The translations under genes were made by a program, and so were the position numbers. Under the pieces are notes generated by a model. The model did not search any database. It was not told the origin of the DNA and was given only the letters and a program-made list of their open reading frames with translations. This document shows positions 44,540 to 52,838 of a stretch of DNA of 64,000 nucleotides, piece after piece; the stretch's first letter is position 1, and the number at the start of each line of letters is the position of its first letter. Origin of the DNA: Sphingobium sp. DEHP117 (GTDB lineage: Bacteria; Pseudomonadota; Alphaproteobacteria; Sphingomonadales; Sphingomonadaceae); the NCBI RefSeq assembly GCF_030867385.1, contig NZ_JAPFBJ010000005.1:1-64000 (forward strand), in the 5' to 3' direction.

Positions 44540-46428
44540 AGTTTGATCCTCCGGCCCCCTTCGGGCGGCTTCGGCGCTTGATTGCCCCTGATCGTGTCGC
44601 TCCGATCCGGCGCGGGAATCTTGGCGCGGGCACTAAAGGTCGGGTCTTGGAAATAGAGGGGCTGACGGCCGTAGATCATGGGATAGCCTGCGACATAAAT
44701 CAGCATGTCGCCCGCTTCCGAAATATCTCCGTCCGGGGTCTTCTTCGGCCCCGGCATCCTCATACACTCATCCGGCGTCAAAAGCGGGCGCTGGGTTTCC
44801 TGCACGGTCTTGGACACGGTGCCACCAAAGAACCCCCCGCCCCCGCGTCCCGTGCTTTTGGTGATTTGCTCTTTAAGAACGGTGGTCTGCCCGGTGAGTT
44901 TGGAAAGATGCTCGGCCGTCTCAACGCGGTTGGGCGGATAGGCGTTCTGGATATGAGCATTGGAGGTTATCAGCTCATCCGGCCCATAGCCGGTTTCCCG
45001 GCTCCTAAGCTGGTTGGTGTCCTGACAAATGAGATAGAATTTCAGGCCGTAGCCTGCGGCGAACGCCAAGGACTCCTGAATGATTCCAAGTTTCCCAAGG
45101 CTGGGAAACTCATCAATCATAAATAGCGCGCGGTGCTTGTAGCTCTGAACCACCCGGCCCTCCTCGAACTCCTGCTTGGGCGCGAGGATACGCACCATCA
45201 TGTTGAGCATGACGCGGACAAGCGGGCGCAGTCGGTCCTTATCCGTGGGCTGGGTGATGATGTAGAGGCTAACCGGCCTCTCGCTGTTCATCAGGTCACG
45301 AATGAGAAAATCGGAAGTGGCGGTATTCGCGGCCACAACCGGGTCTTGATATAATTCTAGATAGCTCTGCGCGGTCGATAGAACCGATCCGCCCTCATCA
45401 TCGGGACGATTGAGCTGGGCGCGCGCGGCTTTGCCGACAACGGGATGATTTTTGCCGCCCGGCAAATGGCCGAACGTAAGCATTTCCTCCCAAACTTCCT
45501 GCGCGGGCCGAACCGGATCGGCCAACACGGCATCCACTTCGGCCAAGGTCGCCGCGTTGCCGCCATGCTTGGCTTTGTAGATGACATGCAGGATCACGCC
45601 TACCAGAAGCGCCCGCGAGGTCTTTTGCCAGTGGCTTTCGACCCCCTTCCCGTCCGGGTCCACTATCAGCGTAGCGAGATTCTGAACGTCTGCGACTTCG
45701 TTGTCAGTCCCTACCCTGATTTCGTCCAGCGGGTTCCAGTGGGCGGAGCCGCGCGAGCTGGCCGGTTCAAATCGCATGACGATCTGGTTGGCGTGTTGCT
45801 TCCTCCAACCGGCGGTCAACGCCCATAGCTCGCCCTTCAAATCGGTGATGACGGCGCTATGCGGCCACGAAAGCAGCGTCGGGATGACAAGGCCCACGCC
45901 CTTCCCCGATCGGGTCGGGGCATAGGTAAGGCAATGCTCCGGGCCGGAATGGCGTAGATAGACCGTCTTCCCGTTCTTCTCCTGATAAGCGCCAATATAG
46001 ACCCCATCATTTTCAACGAGGCTGGCCGCGCGAATGTCCTCCATGTCGGCCCAGCGGGCCGATCCATGCAGATAGGCATTGCCCTTCCCGGCGTTCGATT
46101 TCGCCAGTTTGACAGCGGCGGTTATCAGGACGCCCACGCCGAAAACCACGGTGCCCACGCCCACGGCTTGCCCGAAGGCGGGTTTCAGCGCCGGAACCTC
46201 GCTCCATTTGCTGAACCATTGCAGGAAACGCCACGGGACATAGATATGGCCCGCACTCGGCCCCAAGGTTGCCTGATAGGCCATCTGGTGCGCGAACATC
46301 TGCGTTGCGCTCCATAAGCCTCCAAGGGCAGAACCGGACACAAGGGCCGCCAGCAACGGACGATTATCGCCCTTGCTTCCGCGCTCCCGCACTTGCGGCC
46401 CGATGGCTGTGTTGCGCTTCTTTGCCAT
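44536..46428 (-). CDS. traG: type IV coupling protein TraG (VirD4 family)
   Basis: 630 residues (RP4 TraG about 635). Two N-terminal transmembrane segments (SGSALGGLWSATQMFA; VGTVVFGVGVLITAAVKLA) precede the ATPase domain. That domain has Walker A LTYAPTRSGKGVGLVIPTLL at about 165-185 and Walker B ALFMIDEFPSLGKL near 430. It is a hexameric inner-membrane pump that links the TraI-DNA complex to the Trb channel. It lies between traI and traF with overlap to traF. Confidence 0.95.
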   Translation of the reverse strand: MAKKRNTAIGPQVRERGSKGDNRPLLAALVSGSALGGLWSATQMFAHQMAYQATLGPSAGHIYVPWRFLQWFSKWSEVPALKPAFGQAVGVGTVVFGVGVLITAAVKLAKSNAGKGNAYLHGSARWADMEDIRAASLVENDGVYIGAYQEKNGKTVYLRHSGPEHCLTYAPTRSGKGVGLVIPTLLSWPHSAVITDLKGELWALTAGWRKQHANQIVMRFEPASSRGSAHWNPLDEIRVGTDNEVADVQNLATLIVDPDGKGVESHWQKTSRALLVGVILHVIYKAKHGGNAATLAEVDAVLADPVRPAQEVWEEMLTFGHLPGGKNHPVVGKAARAQLNRPDDEGGSVLSTAQSYLELYQDPVVAANTATSDFLIRDLMNSERPVSLYIITQPTDKDRLRPLVRVMLNMMVRILAPKQEFEEGRVVQSYKHRALFMIDEFPSLGKLGIIQESLAFAAGYGLKFYLICQDTNQLRSRETGYGPDELITSNAHIQNAYPPNRVETAEHLSKLTGQTTVLKEQITKSTGRGGGGFFGGTVSKTVQETQRPLLTPDECMRMPGPKKTPDGDISEAGDMLIYVAGYPMIYGRQPLYFQDPTFSARAKIPAPDRSDTIRGNQAPKPPEGGRRIKL

Positions 46429-46449
46429 GCTTTGCCCTTCTCGCGGCCG

Positions 46450-48768
46450 TTACCGGCTGCGCCCCTTGCTTTTGACGGTGCCATTGCTGGCAATCTCGAT
46501 CGGCGCGCCAATCGCCAGCTTGCCCGCGCGGGCGGCGCTACGCGCGTCCACGGGCAGCACAAGCATGTCAGCGCCATCTCTTAGGAGTATCAATTTCTGC
46601 CCTTCGATTTGTCGCGTCCCGGCGTAAATCAGCGGCCCATGATCGCCAGTGAACAGCCGATGCGCCGGTATATCCATTCCAATGTGACGCTTCGCATTAC
46701 GTTCCGCAATGTATTTATCCGCTGCTATGGCCTGATCGTCGCTCATTCGCGGCCGATCGTCGTCCCGTCGCACAACACGATCTGGCCGGGCTTTTTGGTC
46801 GTCCACGTCTGAATGAACATCACGCGGCAATAGCAAGCGACCTCGCTCGGCGTGCTGAACCAGACCGAGTTGGGACAGGTCGCGCAAACTACCTCGGCTT
46901 TCGGGCGGCGGCTCTCGTCCAACGCGGCCAATGTTGGGCTTAACGGCGCGCTCGCTGGGGGCCTCGGCTCCTCCGGCGCTAGAATGTCCATTTCTGGCGG
47001 GCTGTGCGTGACCAACTCCAACGGCGGCGGTGCTGGCTCCTCCGGCTGCAAGTCCGGTTCCGGCGTTGGTTCCTCCGGCGCTGACGGCACCGGGTCGGAA
47101 TGTCCCGTTTCGACCTGGTGCTGTGGCGCTGGCGTCTCGTCCAGCGCCATTGACGGCGTTTCGCCCAACAACGCCAGCGCCGCCTCTATCTCCTCGTCCA
47201 ATGATTTGTCTGTCACGCGCACGCTCCTCTTGCCTGATATTTTGACGGCGGGCCTCTAGATCGGGGTCCGCGAAAGTGATGGGCATGGCCGAACGGGCGG
47301 CGGCCTCCACCACAAGGGCCTTGAATTGATCGCTGCCGCTAATCGCCAGCCTGTCGCCATAGCGTTCGTGCGCAAGCCGCAAGGCGGCAACAACGCCCTC
47401 GATCTGCGCCCCGCGCGATACATGCAGGCGCTGGCCATCATCGCGCACCGCTGCATTGGCGGTGCGGTAGATGATCGTCCCGCGCTTAGTGATGTGGTCT
47501 TGCCTGATCGCTGCGGGATGCGCTGCGGTCGGCATGGCGGCTATATGCAGCGCGTCATTGGGGGCTGTGCGCCGCCCCTCCCGCGCGCGCAGGGCCTCAA
47601 GGGCGGTCTGGTCGCCTGCCTTGGCCTGCTCCTGTAGCCAGTCATTCCACCCGCGCCGGGAATTGCGCGACGCAATGCGCTCCCGTTCCCGCCCGTGGGC
47701 GGCGACAATCTTGGCAATGGCGGCCTTGGTGGAGCGGGCCGCCAATGCGTAATTGAGGCGCTTAACAACCGGGCCGCCACCTAGCAGCTTTATCGCCGCC
47801 CGCTTCGTCCTCCCGATGCGCTTCACCTGTTCAATGGCCGCGCGGCGCTTGGCTGCGGCCTCGGCCAGCTCGACCTTTCGGCGCTTGGCGCGTGTGCCCT
47901 GCTGCTCGCGGTAGGCGGAGAATAGGGCGCTGGTGTCGATACGGGAGGGCACGGGGCGCTTTTCATAGGTCTGACGGGCCTTCGGTGCCCCCTCCCCTCC
48001 CTGTGCGCTCTGGAAGGCTCCCAAGCGTTTCTCTAGCGCCCCTTTTGACAGCTCGCGCGCGATGGAGCTGGCCTTTACGGTCGTTCCGTCCATCGCCGCA
48101 AATATCAGGCCGTTGCCGCGCGCCTGCACCGACAAGCCGAAATTGGCCGCGATCTGGTGCAACTCGGCCCAACTCGCGGCGGCCTTCAATGGCTCGGCGC
48201 AATTCCGCTGCGCCCAACCTATCAGGCTTTCCGTGCCCGCGATCTGCTCCATGTCGCGCGCGCGTGCTTCTCCCGCGCGCTGCCGGGCCGCATGATTATC
48301 CGGCTCTAACCCGTGCTTGACCTCTAGCCGCTCACAAACAGCGGCAAGGGTTTGATAATCCCGCAACGGCGCGTGGATCGTGTGCCGGACAGGGTGAATC
48401 TTGTTGATCGCTAGATGAATATGCGTGTTGTCGGTGTCGTGGTGGACGGCGCTAACCCGTTGATGCTCGGCAAAGCCCAACGCGGCGCATACCGCCTCCT
48501 CTATGTCACGCATAACCTCGGCGCTGGGATTCTCGCCGGGCCGGAAGGAAATAATCAAGTGGTAGGTCTTATCCGACGCCGCCCGCTGGTTGGCGGATTG
48601 GACAAGCATAACGTCCTGCGCAGCATCTTCTGGCGTATGGCCGTTGCAGTTGGTGACAGTCACCAGACCCACGCGCTCGTCACGTCCCTGCGCGCTGGTG
48701 ATGTATCGCACCAACCCGCCAAAATCGCTCTTGGAAGTCGCCTTCATGGGGACGTGTTTTGCGATCAC
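46450..48768 (-). CDS. traI: TraI relaxase (MOBP, IncP type)
   Basis: 772 residues from a GTG giving MIAKHVPMKATSKSDFGGL, the same start as RP4 TraI, which decided it. Motif I tyrosine is in LVRYITSAQG. Motif III histidines are in FAEHQRVSAVHHDTDNTHIHLAINKIHP. It nicks oriT and stays bound to the 5' end. The C-terminal third is Gly/Ala/Arg-rich and overlaps traH in another frame. RP4 TraI is 732 aa. It lies 16 bp downstream of traJ, with a KorB operator in the gap. Confidence 0.95.
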   Translation of the reverse strand: MIAKHVPMKATSKSDFGGLVRYITSAQGRDERVGLVTVTNCNGHTPEDAAQDVMLVQSANQRAASDKTYHLIISFRPGENPSAEVMRDIEEAVCAALGFAEHQRVSAVHHDTDNTHIHLAINKIHPVRHTIHAPLRDYQTLAAVCERLEVKHGLEPDNHAARQRAGEARARDMEQIAGTESLIGWAQRNCAEPLKAAASWAELHQIAANFGLSVQARGNGLIFAAMDGTTVKASSIARELSKGALEKRLGAFQSAQGGEGAPKARQTYEKRPVPSRIDTSALFSAYREQQGTRAKRRKVELAEAAAKRRAAIEQVKRIGRTKRAAIKLLGGGPVVKRLNYALAARSTKAAIAKIVAAHGRERERIASRNSRRGWNDWLQEQAKAGDQTALEALRAREGRRTAPNDALHIAAMPTAAHPAAIRQDHITKRGTIIYRTANAAVRDDGQRLHVSRGAQIEGVVAALRLAHERYGDRLAISGSDQFKALVVEAAARSAMPITFADPDLEARRQNIRQEERARDRQIIGRGDRGGAGVVGRNAVNGAGRDASATAPGRNGTFRPGAVSAGGTNAGTGLAAGGASTAAVGVGHAQPARNGHSSAGGAEAPSERAVKPNIGRVGREPPPESRGSLRDLSQLGLVQHAERGRLLLPRDVHSDVDDQKARPDRVVRRDDDRPRMSDDQAIAADKYIAERNAKRHIGMDIPAHRLFTGDHGPLIYAGTRQIEGQKLILLRDGADMLVLPVDARSAARAGKLAIGAPIEIASNGTVKSKGRSR
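46743..47216 (-). CDS. traH: TraH, gene nested in traI in another frame
   Basis: 157 codons from GTG 47216, with GAGGAG 7 nt upstream (GTG 47222 is alternative). The product is acidic and Pro-rich (residues about 25-100: EEPTPEPDLQPEEPAPPP), then has a Cys-containing end CPNSVWFSTPSEVACYCRVMF and a final CDGTTIGRE. RP4 also has traH inside the 3' part of traI, an acidic protein that stabilises the relaxosome, with the same kind of C-terminus as I recall. The frame has no stop for almost 160 codons, and the Cys motifs make chance unlikely. Confidence 0.7.
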   Translation of the reverse strand: MTDKSLDEEIEAALALLGETPSMALDETPAPQHQVETGHSDPVPSAPEEPTPEPDLQPEEPAPPPLELVTHSPPEMDILAPEEPRPPASAPLSPTLAALDESRRPKAEVVCATCPNSVWFSTPSEVACYCRVMFIQTWTTKKPGQIVLCDGTTIGRE

Positions 48769-48783
48769 CGGCGCGGCCCCTTT

Positions 48784-48796
48784 TTTAGCCGCTAAA
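48784..48796. promoter_or_regulatory. KorB operator at the traJ stop / traI start
   Basis: TTTAGCCGCTAAA contains the traJ stop codon and lies 16 bp before traI. It is an exact IncP KorB site and would let KorB act on the relaxase genes. Confidence 0.8.
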
Positions 48797-49171
48797 ATCT
48801 TGCCGGGAGCGCAAGACCTTCCGAATGATGCCGGATAACTCCTCCTGATTGGCCTCGATTTTGGCCAGCACGCCCCGGATGATAACCGGCATCCGCTCCG
48901 GGGCCATCTCCTCCAACTTGGCGTCGTCGGTAAGCCATAGCTTCAACAGGCCGCCAAGGCGGCCAAGGTCGCCATTCACGCGCACCAACTCGCGCCCCTG
49001 TTCTATGTCGATCAGAGGGCGCGGCTCATGCCCTAATCCAAGGACGCGGAGATAGGTGGATGCGCTCAAGCCGGTTGCCTGCGCGGCGGCTTCGATCTCC
49101 GCTTTCTCCTCCGCGCTGCACCATATCTTGACGTGGTGCCGCTCGCGTTTGGCCTTGGGCTTGTCGTTCAA
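48785..49171 (-). CDS. traJ: TraJ, oriT-binding relaxosome protein
   Basis: 128 residues from a TTG at 49171 with AGGGAGAG 4 nt upstream. The longer in-frame start at 49324 would run through oriT. It is a ribbon-helix-helix-type protein: RHHVKIWCSAEEKAEIEAAAQATGLSASTYLRVLGLG. The central RVNGDLGRLGGLLKLWLTDD is as in RP4 TraJ (123 aa). TraJ binds the oriT repeat next to nic and recruits TraI. Its last codons DFSG plus stop lie in a KorB operator. Confidence 0.9.
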   Translation of the reverse strand: MNDKPKAKRERHHVKIWCSAEEKAEIEAAAQATGLSASTYLRVLGLGHEPRPLIDIEQGRELVRVNGDLGRLGGLLKLWLTDDAKLEEMAPERMPVIIRGVLAKIEANQEELSGIIRKVLRSRQDFSG

Positions 49172-49240
49172 CTCTCTCCCTTTCGACGCGGTAGCGGCGG
49201 GCCTCGCAGAGCAGGATTCCCGTTGAGCGCCCCCGGTGCG

Positions 49241-49359
49241 AATAAGGGGAGTAATGGGGGTGTCCGCGCTTGCGTGGATGCCTCCATTACCTATCCTGCC
49301 CCGTCTTCGACGTTTAGACGCCAAATAGAAACTGTTGCTGGAACGATCATATATCGTTC
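49241..49359 (+). other. oriT: origin of transfer (oriT), IncP type
   Basis: CCTATCCTGCCCC at 49290-49302 holds the IncP nick motif (YATCCTG|Y), so nic is probably between 49298 and 49299. Just before it are GTAATGGGGG (49246-49255 region) and CCTCCATTAC (49281-49290), an inverted repeat with one mismatch, placed as the TraJ-binding repeat in RP4. After it lies GAACGAT-5-ATCGTTC (49341-49359), within the TraK-side region. The stretch 49360-49490 to traK is AT-richer leader with no gene. Confidence 0.88.
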
Positions 49360-49490
49360 ACCCCCGAAAATATCTAGCGCCACCCGGCCCAATCTGGCAG
49401 AAAAATAGGATATAGCGGGAGTTCATCGGATCGTAGCCGGTTTATGAACGCTTTATAGCCGATTGTGCGCCGAAAATATCGTAGGTGGAA

Positions 49491-49871
49491 ATGACAGACA
49501 GCGGAAAATCCTTCACGGAGCGATTGCGCGAACGGGCGGCCTCACGGGAGCCGGGGGGCAAAAACCGGAACCTCGCACAATTCCTCGCGGCTCGATCGGA
49601 CATAGATGCAGCCCTTGCGGAAGGATGGCCGGTGCGCGGCATATGGGAGCTGCTGACGGAGGAAGGCCGCATTAGCTTCGGCTATGCGTGGTTCGCCAAA
49701 TTCGTTCGCCGGTATCGCGCGCCAGCTACCGGGGAACCGCCCAAGGCAGCGCCAGCGCCCCCCTCCCCTTCCCGATCAGCGGCGGCCTCGGCCGACGCTG
49801 ATCCGCCGCCCCGGCCCAAACCGGCGCGCTTCAATCACCCGGCCACTCCGAACAAAGAGGATTTGGTATGA
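49491..49871 (+). CDS. traK: TraK, oriT-binding auxiliary protein
   Basis: 126 residues (RP4 TraK 134). N-terminal half: FTERLRERAASREPGGKNRNLAQFLAARSDIDAALAEGWPVRGIWELLTEEGRISFGYAWFAKFVRRY, a basic DNA-binding domain with the RP4 TraK pattern. A Pro/Ala-rich linker and an NHPATPNKEDLV-type end follow. It wraps DNA on the leading side of oriT and opens it. AGG stands 5 nt before ATG 49491; GTG 49485 is possible. It overlaps traL by ATGA. Confidence 0.9.
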   Translation: MTDSGKSFTERLRERAASREPGGKNRNLAQFLAARSDIDAALAEGWPVRGIWELLTEEGRISFGYAWFAKFVRRYRAPATGEPPKAAPAPPSPSRSAAASADADPPPRPKPARFNHPATPNKEDLV

Positions 49872-50593
49872 GTAACGTCCACATAGTTTTGCAGGGCAAG
49901 GGAGGCGTCGGCAAATCGCTCGCCGCCTCGATGCTCGCCCAATATCTGACCAAGCGGGGGGAAAGCCCGCTCTGCATTGATACCGATCCGATCAACGCCA
50001 CCCTCGCCGGGTTCCAGTCCCTCAACGTGTCCAAGGTCGAGCTGCTGGAAAACGGCGACATAAACCCGCGCAAATTCGATGCGATGATGGAAATGATCGC
50101 CGGTTCCAAGGAATCGGTGGTCATTGACAGCGGCGCGAGCAGCTACAGCGCCCTATCCTCCTATATGTTCGACAACGGCGCGCCAGACGTGATTGCCGAT
50201 CTGGGCCATAAGCTCATCCTGCACACTATTATCGTGGGCGGGCAATCGCTGATCGACACGCTTCAAGGCTTCGCCTCGGTAGCCGAAGCCTTCCCCGATC
50301 CGGCTGCAATCGTCGTGTGGCTCAACCCTTATCATGGGCCTGTGGAGGCAGAGGGCAAGAGCTTTGAACAGCTCAAAGCCTACCGGGAGCTAAAGGATCG
50401 GGTCGCCGCGATCGTCACCCTTCCCGATCTGAAAAAGGAAACCTTCGGGGCGGACGTTCGGGACATGCTGGCCGCGCGCAAGACTTTTGAGGAAACGCTT
50501 GCCGATGGCGACATAGCCCTGATGCAGCGTCACCGCCTCGGCCGCGTTCGTGATGCGGTCTTTGCCGAACTCGACAAGGCTAAGGTCGTGTAA
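49868..50593 (+). CDS. traL: TraL, ParA-like ATPase of the leading region
   Basis: 241 residues, the size of RP4 TraL. P-loop LQGKGGVGKSLAASMLAQYL at 7-26, then LCIDTDPINATL. It belongs to the MinD/ParA-like deviant Walker group. It is not essential for RP4 transfer. The start overlaps traK and the stop overlaps traM (TAATG). Confidence 0.92.
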   Translation: MSNVHIVLQGKGGVGKSLAASMLAQYLTKRGESPLCIDTDPINATLAGFQSLNVSKVELLENGDINPRKFDAMMEMIAGSKESVVIDSGASSYSALSSYMFDNGAPDVIADLGHKLILHTIIVGGQSLIDTLQGFASVAEAFPDPAAIVVWLNPYHGPVEAEGKSFEQLKAYRELKDRVAAIVTLPDLKKETFGADVRDMLAARKTFEETLADGDIALMQRHRLGRVRDAVFAELDKAKVV

Positions 50594-51033
50594 TGGCCGA
50601 TCACGAAAAAATCGCGGCGCTGATCGCGGAAATCTCGCGCCAGCACGGGGTCACGCTGTCCGCCGATGATCCCTTGATGATCCTCCAAACCATCAACGCG
50701 ATGTTGCTGGGCGAAAGCGCCGATGCGCAGGAGGAGCAACTAAAGGCGTTCAAAAGCGAGCTGGAAGACATGAGCAATCGTTGGTCGATTGCCATCACCG
50801 ACAAGGCAGAATCGGTGCTGAACGCGGCGCTGGATGCCTCGGAAGCCGCCATGAACGAGCGCATGGAGGCCGCAGCGAAGGCGATCATCAAGGAAGTGGG
50901 GGAGCATATCGGGACGGGGCTGCAAAAGCCCCTGAACGATGGCCGGGCCGTCGCTAACCGTAATCTCCTAGCGTCGGGCCTGACGCTGATCGCGGCGCTG
51001 GTAGTGTTGGCCGCTGCCCTGTTCCATCATTGA
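50593..51033 (+). CDS. traM: TraM, leading-region transfer protein
   Basis: 146 residues as in RP4 TraM. An amphipathic helical body (residues 1-115) is followed by one C-terminal membrane helix (LLASGLTLIAALVVLAAALFHH). In RP4, TraM raises transfer frequency. It is the last gene of traKLM and converges with the coiled-coil gene 30 bp later. Confidence 0.9.
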   Translation: MADHEKIAALIAEISRQHGVTLSADDPLMILQTINAMLLGESADAQEEQLKAFKSELEDMSNRWSIAITDKAESVLNAALDASEAAMNERMEAAAKAIIKEVGEHIGTGLQKPLNDGRAVANRNLLASGLTLIAALVVLAAALFHH

Positions 51034-51063
51034 CGCCAGCGAAGGCCCCTCCCCCATGTCGCG

Positions 51064-51696
51064 CTATCCCCCGTCTCTCGCCAATCCGCGCGCGAGCGTG
51101 CGCCCTGCCGGTTTCCGATCGTCCGCCCCGCGCTCGACCGTCTTTTCCCTGATCTGTTCCTTCTCCCGCTCCGCGCGCATGTGCAGCTCATGCAACCGGC
51201 GTGCCTGCATCAGCTCCTCGAAATCATCGACAAGTTTCGGCTCTCGATATTCGAGCTTCGCCGCTGCGATCGTCTCCACGCGCGGGCCATGAACGGCCAT
51301 GCCGTCGCGGATTTCGCGCACGGCTTCCAGCCTTACAGCGATCCGCTGCACGGCCGCTTGCGCGTTGGCAATCCGCGCCTGCCATGCTTGGCGCTTGCCG
51401 GGCAGGGACAGGAAGCCGGGGGGCTGCTGCTGGATTTGCTGCAAACGGGCGGTTTGCTGCTCCATCATGCTTTCTAGGCGGTCCTCGATCTGGTTCGCCT
51501 GTTCAACCTTCTCCTCAATGACCGTCTGTAGCTGGGCGTTATAGGTTTCCTCGGTTGGCGCGGTGGCGATAGCTGCCGTTTCCTGACTATCCAGCGTGCG
51601 CGCCTCGTCTAACAGCCGGTCGGCGTCGGCCTGTGGGTCGCCCGTTCCCTCGTCCAGCGAAAACTTGTCCGGGTCTGCAATCGGCGTGTCCTGCAT
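51064..51696 (-). CDS. coiled-coil protein at the kfr position
   Basis: A 210-residue acidic, then basic protein. Long heptad-rich helices run from 50 to 190 (EEKVEQANQIEDRLESMMEQQ, ARIANAQAAVQRIAVRLEAVREI) with a basic end (GRTLARGLARDGG). In IncP plasmids the korB-traM interval holds kfrA-C, coiled-coil partition-accessory proteins. The location and character fit, but the sequence was not recognised as any one of them. A KorB operator overlaps its ribosome binding site. Confidence 0.6.
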   Translation of the reverse strand: MQDTPIADPDKFSLDEGTGDPQADADRLLDEARTLDSQETAAIATAPTEETYNAQLQTVIEEKVEQANQIEDRLESMMEQQTARLQQIQQQPPGFLSLPGKRQAWQARIANAQAAVQRIAVRLEAVREIRDGMAVHGPRVETIAAAKLEYREPKLVDDFEELMQARRLHELHMRAEREKEQIREKTVERGADDRKPAGRTLARGLARDGG

Positions 51697-51705
51697 GGCC
51701 GTTCC

Positions 51706-51718
51706 TTTAGCGGCTAAA
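51706..51718. promoter_or_regulatory. KorB operator before the coiled-coil gene
   Basis: TTTAGCGGCTAAA sits 9 bp before ATG 51696, and its end supplies the AAAGGA ribosome site on the minus strand. KorB bound here would block the gene directly. Confidence 0.8.
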
Positions 51719-51762
51719 ATTTCTAGCTTGCACTATATCCGATTTTCTTACCTCTCGCGCCA

Positions 51763-51790
51763 TAAAAAAGGCCCCGCACAAGCGGGGCCT
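51763..51790 (-). terminator. Rho-independent terminator of the kleE-korA-incC-korB operon
   Basis: On the minus strand AGGCCCCGC and GCGGGGCCT form a 9-bp stem with a 4-nt loop, followed by six T. It is 24 bp after the korB stop and precedes the coiled-coil gene's promoter region. Confidence 0.85.
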
Positions 51791-51813
51791 GTAAGGCTGG
51801 GCAGGGGAGGGGA

Positions 51814-52836
51814 CTATCCTTCAAGAAGCGCAAGAAGCTGCACTTTTCCAAGATCGGCCTCGGTTTCCTCGCCGCTGTCTTCATACTTGATCCACGCCAC
51901 GCCATCGCGCGAGGGCCGCTTATTCAGGATCAGACGGGCAGGGCGCTTGTTATGAGAAACCTGCACAATGGCCTTTTTCAGCTTTAGCGGGTCTTCCTCC
52001 TTCGGTTCCTTCTCCTCTCCGGCCCCGGCGTCGTCACTAGCGCCGCCGTTGCCCTCGTCGTCGCCCGATTCCTCCTCGGCCTCGCCGCTCAAGCCGGACT
52101 CAAGGAACTCCTTCAAGAGCCGCACCGATCCGCGCGTAATCTCCTGATCGGCATCGGCCAGCCAGCGCGCAACGCCCTCGCTATGCTTCTTGTGGAGGCC
52201 CACAAGGTCATAGATCAACGTCACGTCCTTGCAACGCCCGCTCTGGAACGCCTTGGCGATCGGCTCCGGCAAATCGAGCAATGCCGCGTGCTGGGTGACA
52301 AAGGCCGGGGATTTCCCGATGGCCTTGGCAATCTCGCCCTTCTTTTTCCCGTTGGCCAGCTCGCGGCCGATGTAGTCGGCAATCTCGCGGGCCGTGAGAG
52401 CGTCCCGCTGCAAATTCTCAATGACCTGATCGGCCTCGGTATAATCCGGGTCGATGAAGCCCGGAATTGTCACTTTCTCGGCCAACAGGGATGCGCGATA
52501 GCGGCGCGCGCCGTGGTTGATGAGATAGCGCCCCTCCACCTTGGGATTGGGCCGAACGGAAATAGGCGTCTTCACGCCGCGCTCCCTGATCGTCTCGGCC
52601 ATTTCCGCCAGCGAATTTTCGTCAAACTGCTTGCGGGGCTGGTTCGGGTCTTCGTCAATCAGCGCCAGCTCCAATTCGAGCGGAGCGCCAGAACCGCCCT
52701 CCGGGGCCGCAGGAGAGGCTAGGAGGCTCGAAAGGTCGCCCAACCCCTCCAACCCTAGCCCCGCGTTCTGCGCGGGCTTCTGCGCGGCTTTGGTGGACGA
52801 TTTGCCCGGCTTCTTGTCCTCGGTGTTGTCGGCCAT
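51814..52836 (-). CDS. korB: KorB, global repressor and ParB-type partition protein
   Basis: 340 residues from ATG 52836 (GGAG 9 nt upstream). The ParB/CTPase region has LINHGARRYRASLLAE (GxRRxxA box at 109-115). The HTH KGEIAKAIGKSPAFVTQH is at 166-183 and is virtually that of RP4 KorB as I recall, then LLDLPEPIAKAFQSGRCKDVT. An acidic linker and a C-terminal dimer domain (RPARLILNKRPSRDGVAWIKYED) complete it. It should bind the six TTTAGCSGCTAAA sites here, repress backbone promoters and, with IncC, partition the plasmid. It starts 2 bp after incC. Confidence 0.95.
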   Translation of the reverse strand: MADNTEDKKPGKSSTKAAQKPAQNAGLGLEGLGDLSSLLASPAAPEGGSGAPLELELALIDEDPNQPRKQFDENSLAEMAETIRERGVKTPISVRPNPKVEGRYLINHGARRYRASLLAEKVTIPGFIDPDYTEADQVIENLQRDALTAREIADYIGRELANGKKKGEIAKAIGKSPAFVTQHAALLDLPEPIAKAFQSGRCKDVTLIYDLVGLHKKHSEGVARWLADADQEITRGSVRLLKEFLESGLSGEAEEESGDDEGNGGASDDAGAGEEKEPKEEDPLKLKKAIVQVSHNKRPARLILNKRPSRDGVAWIKYEDSGEETEADLGKVQLLALLEG

Positions 52837-52838
52837 CG

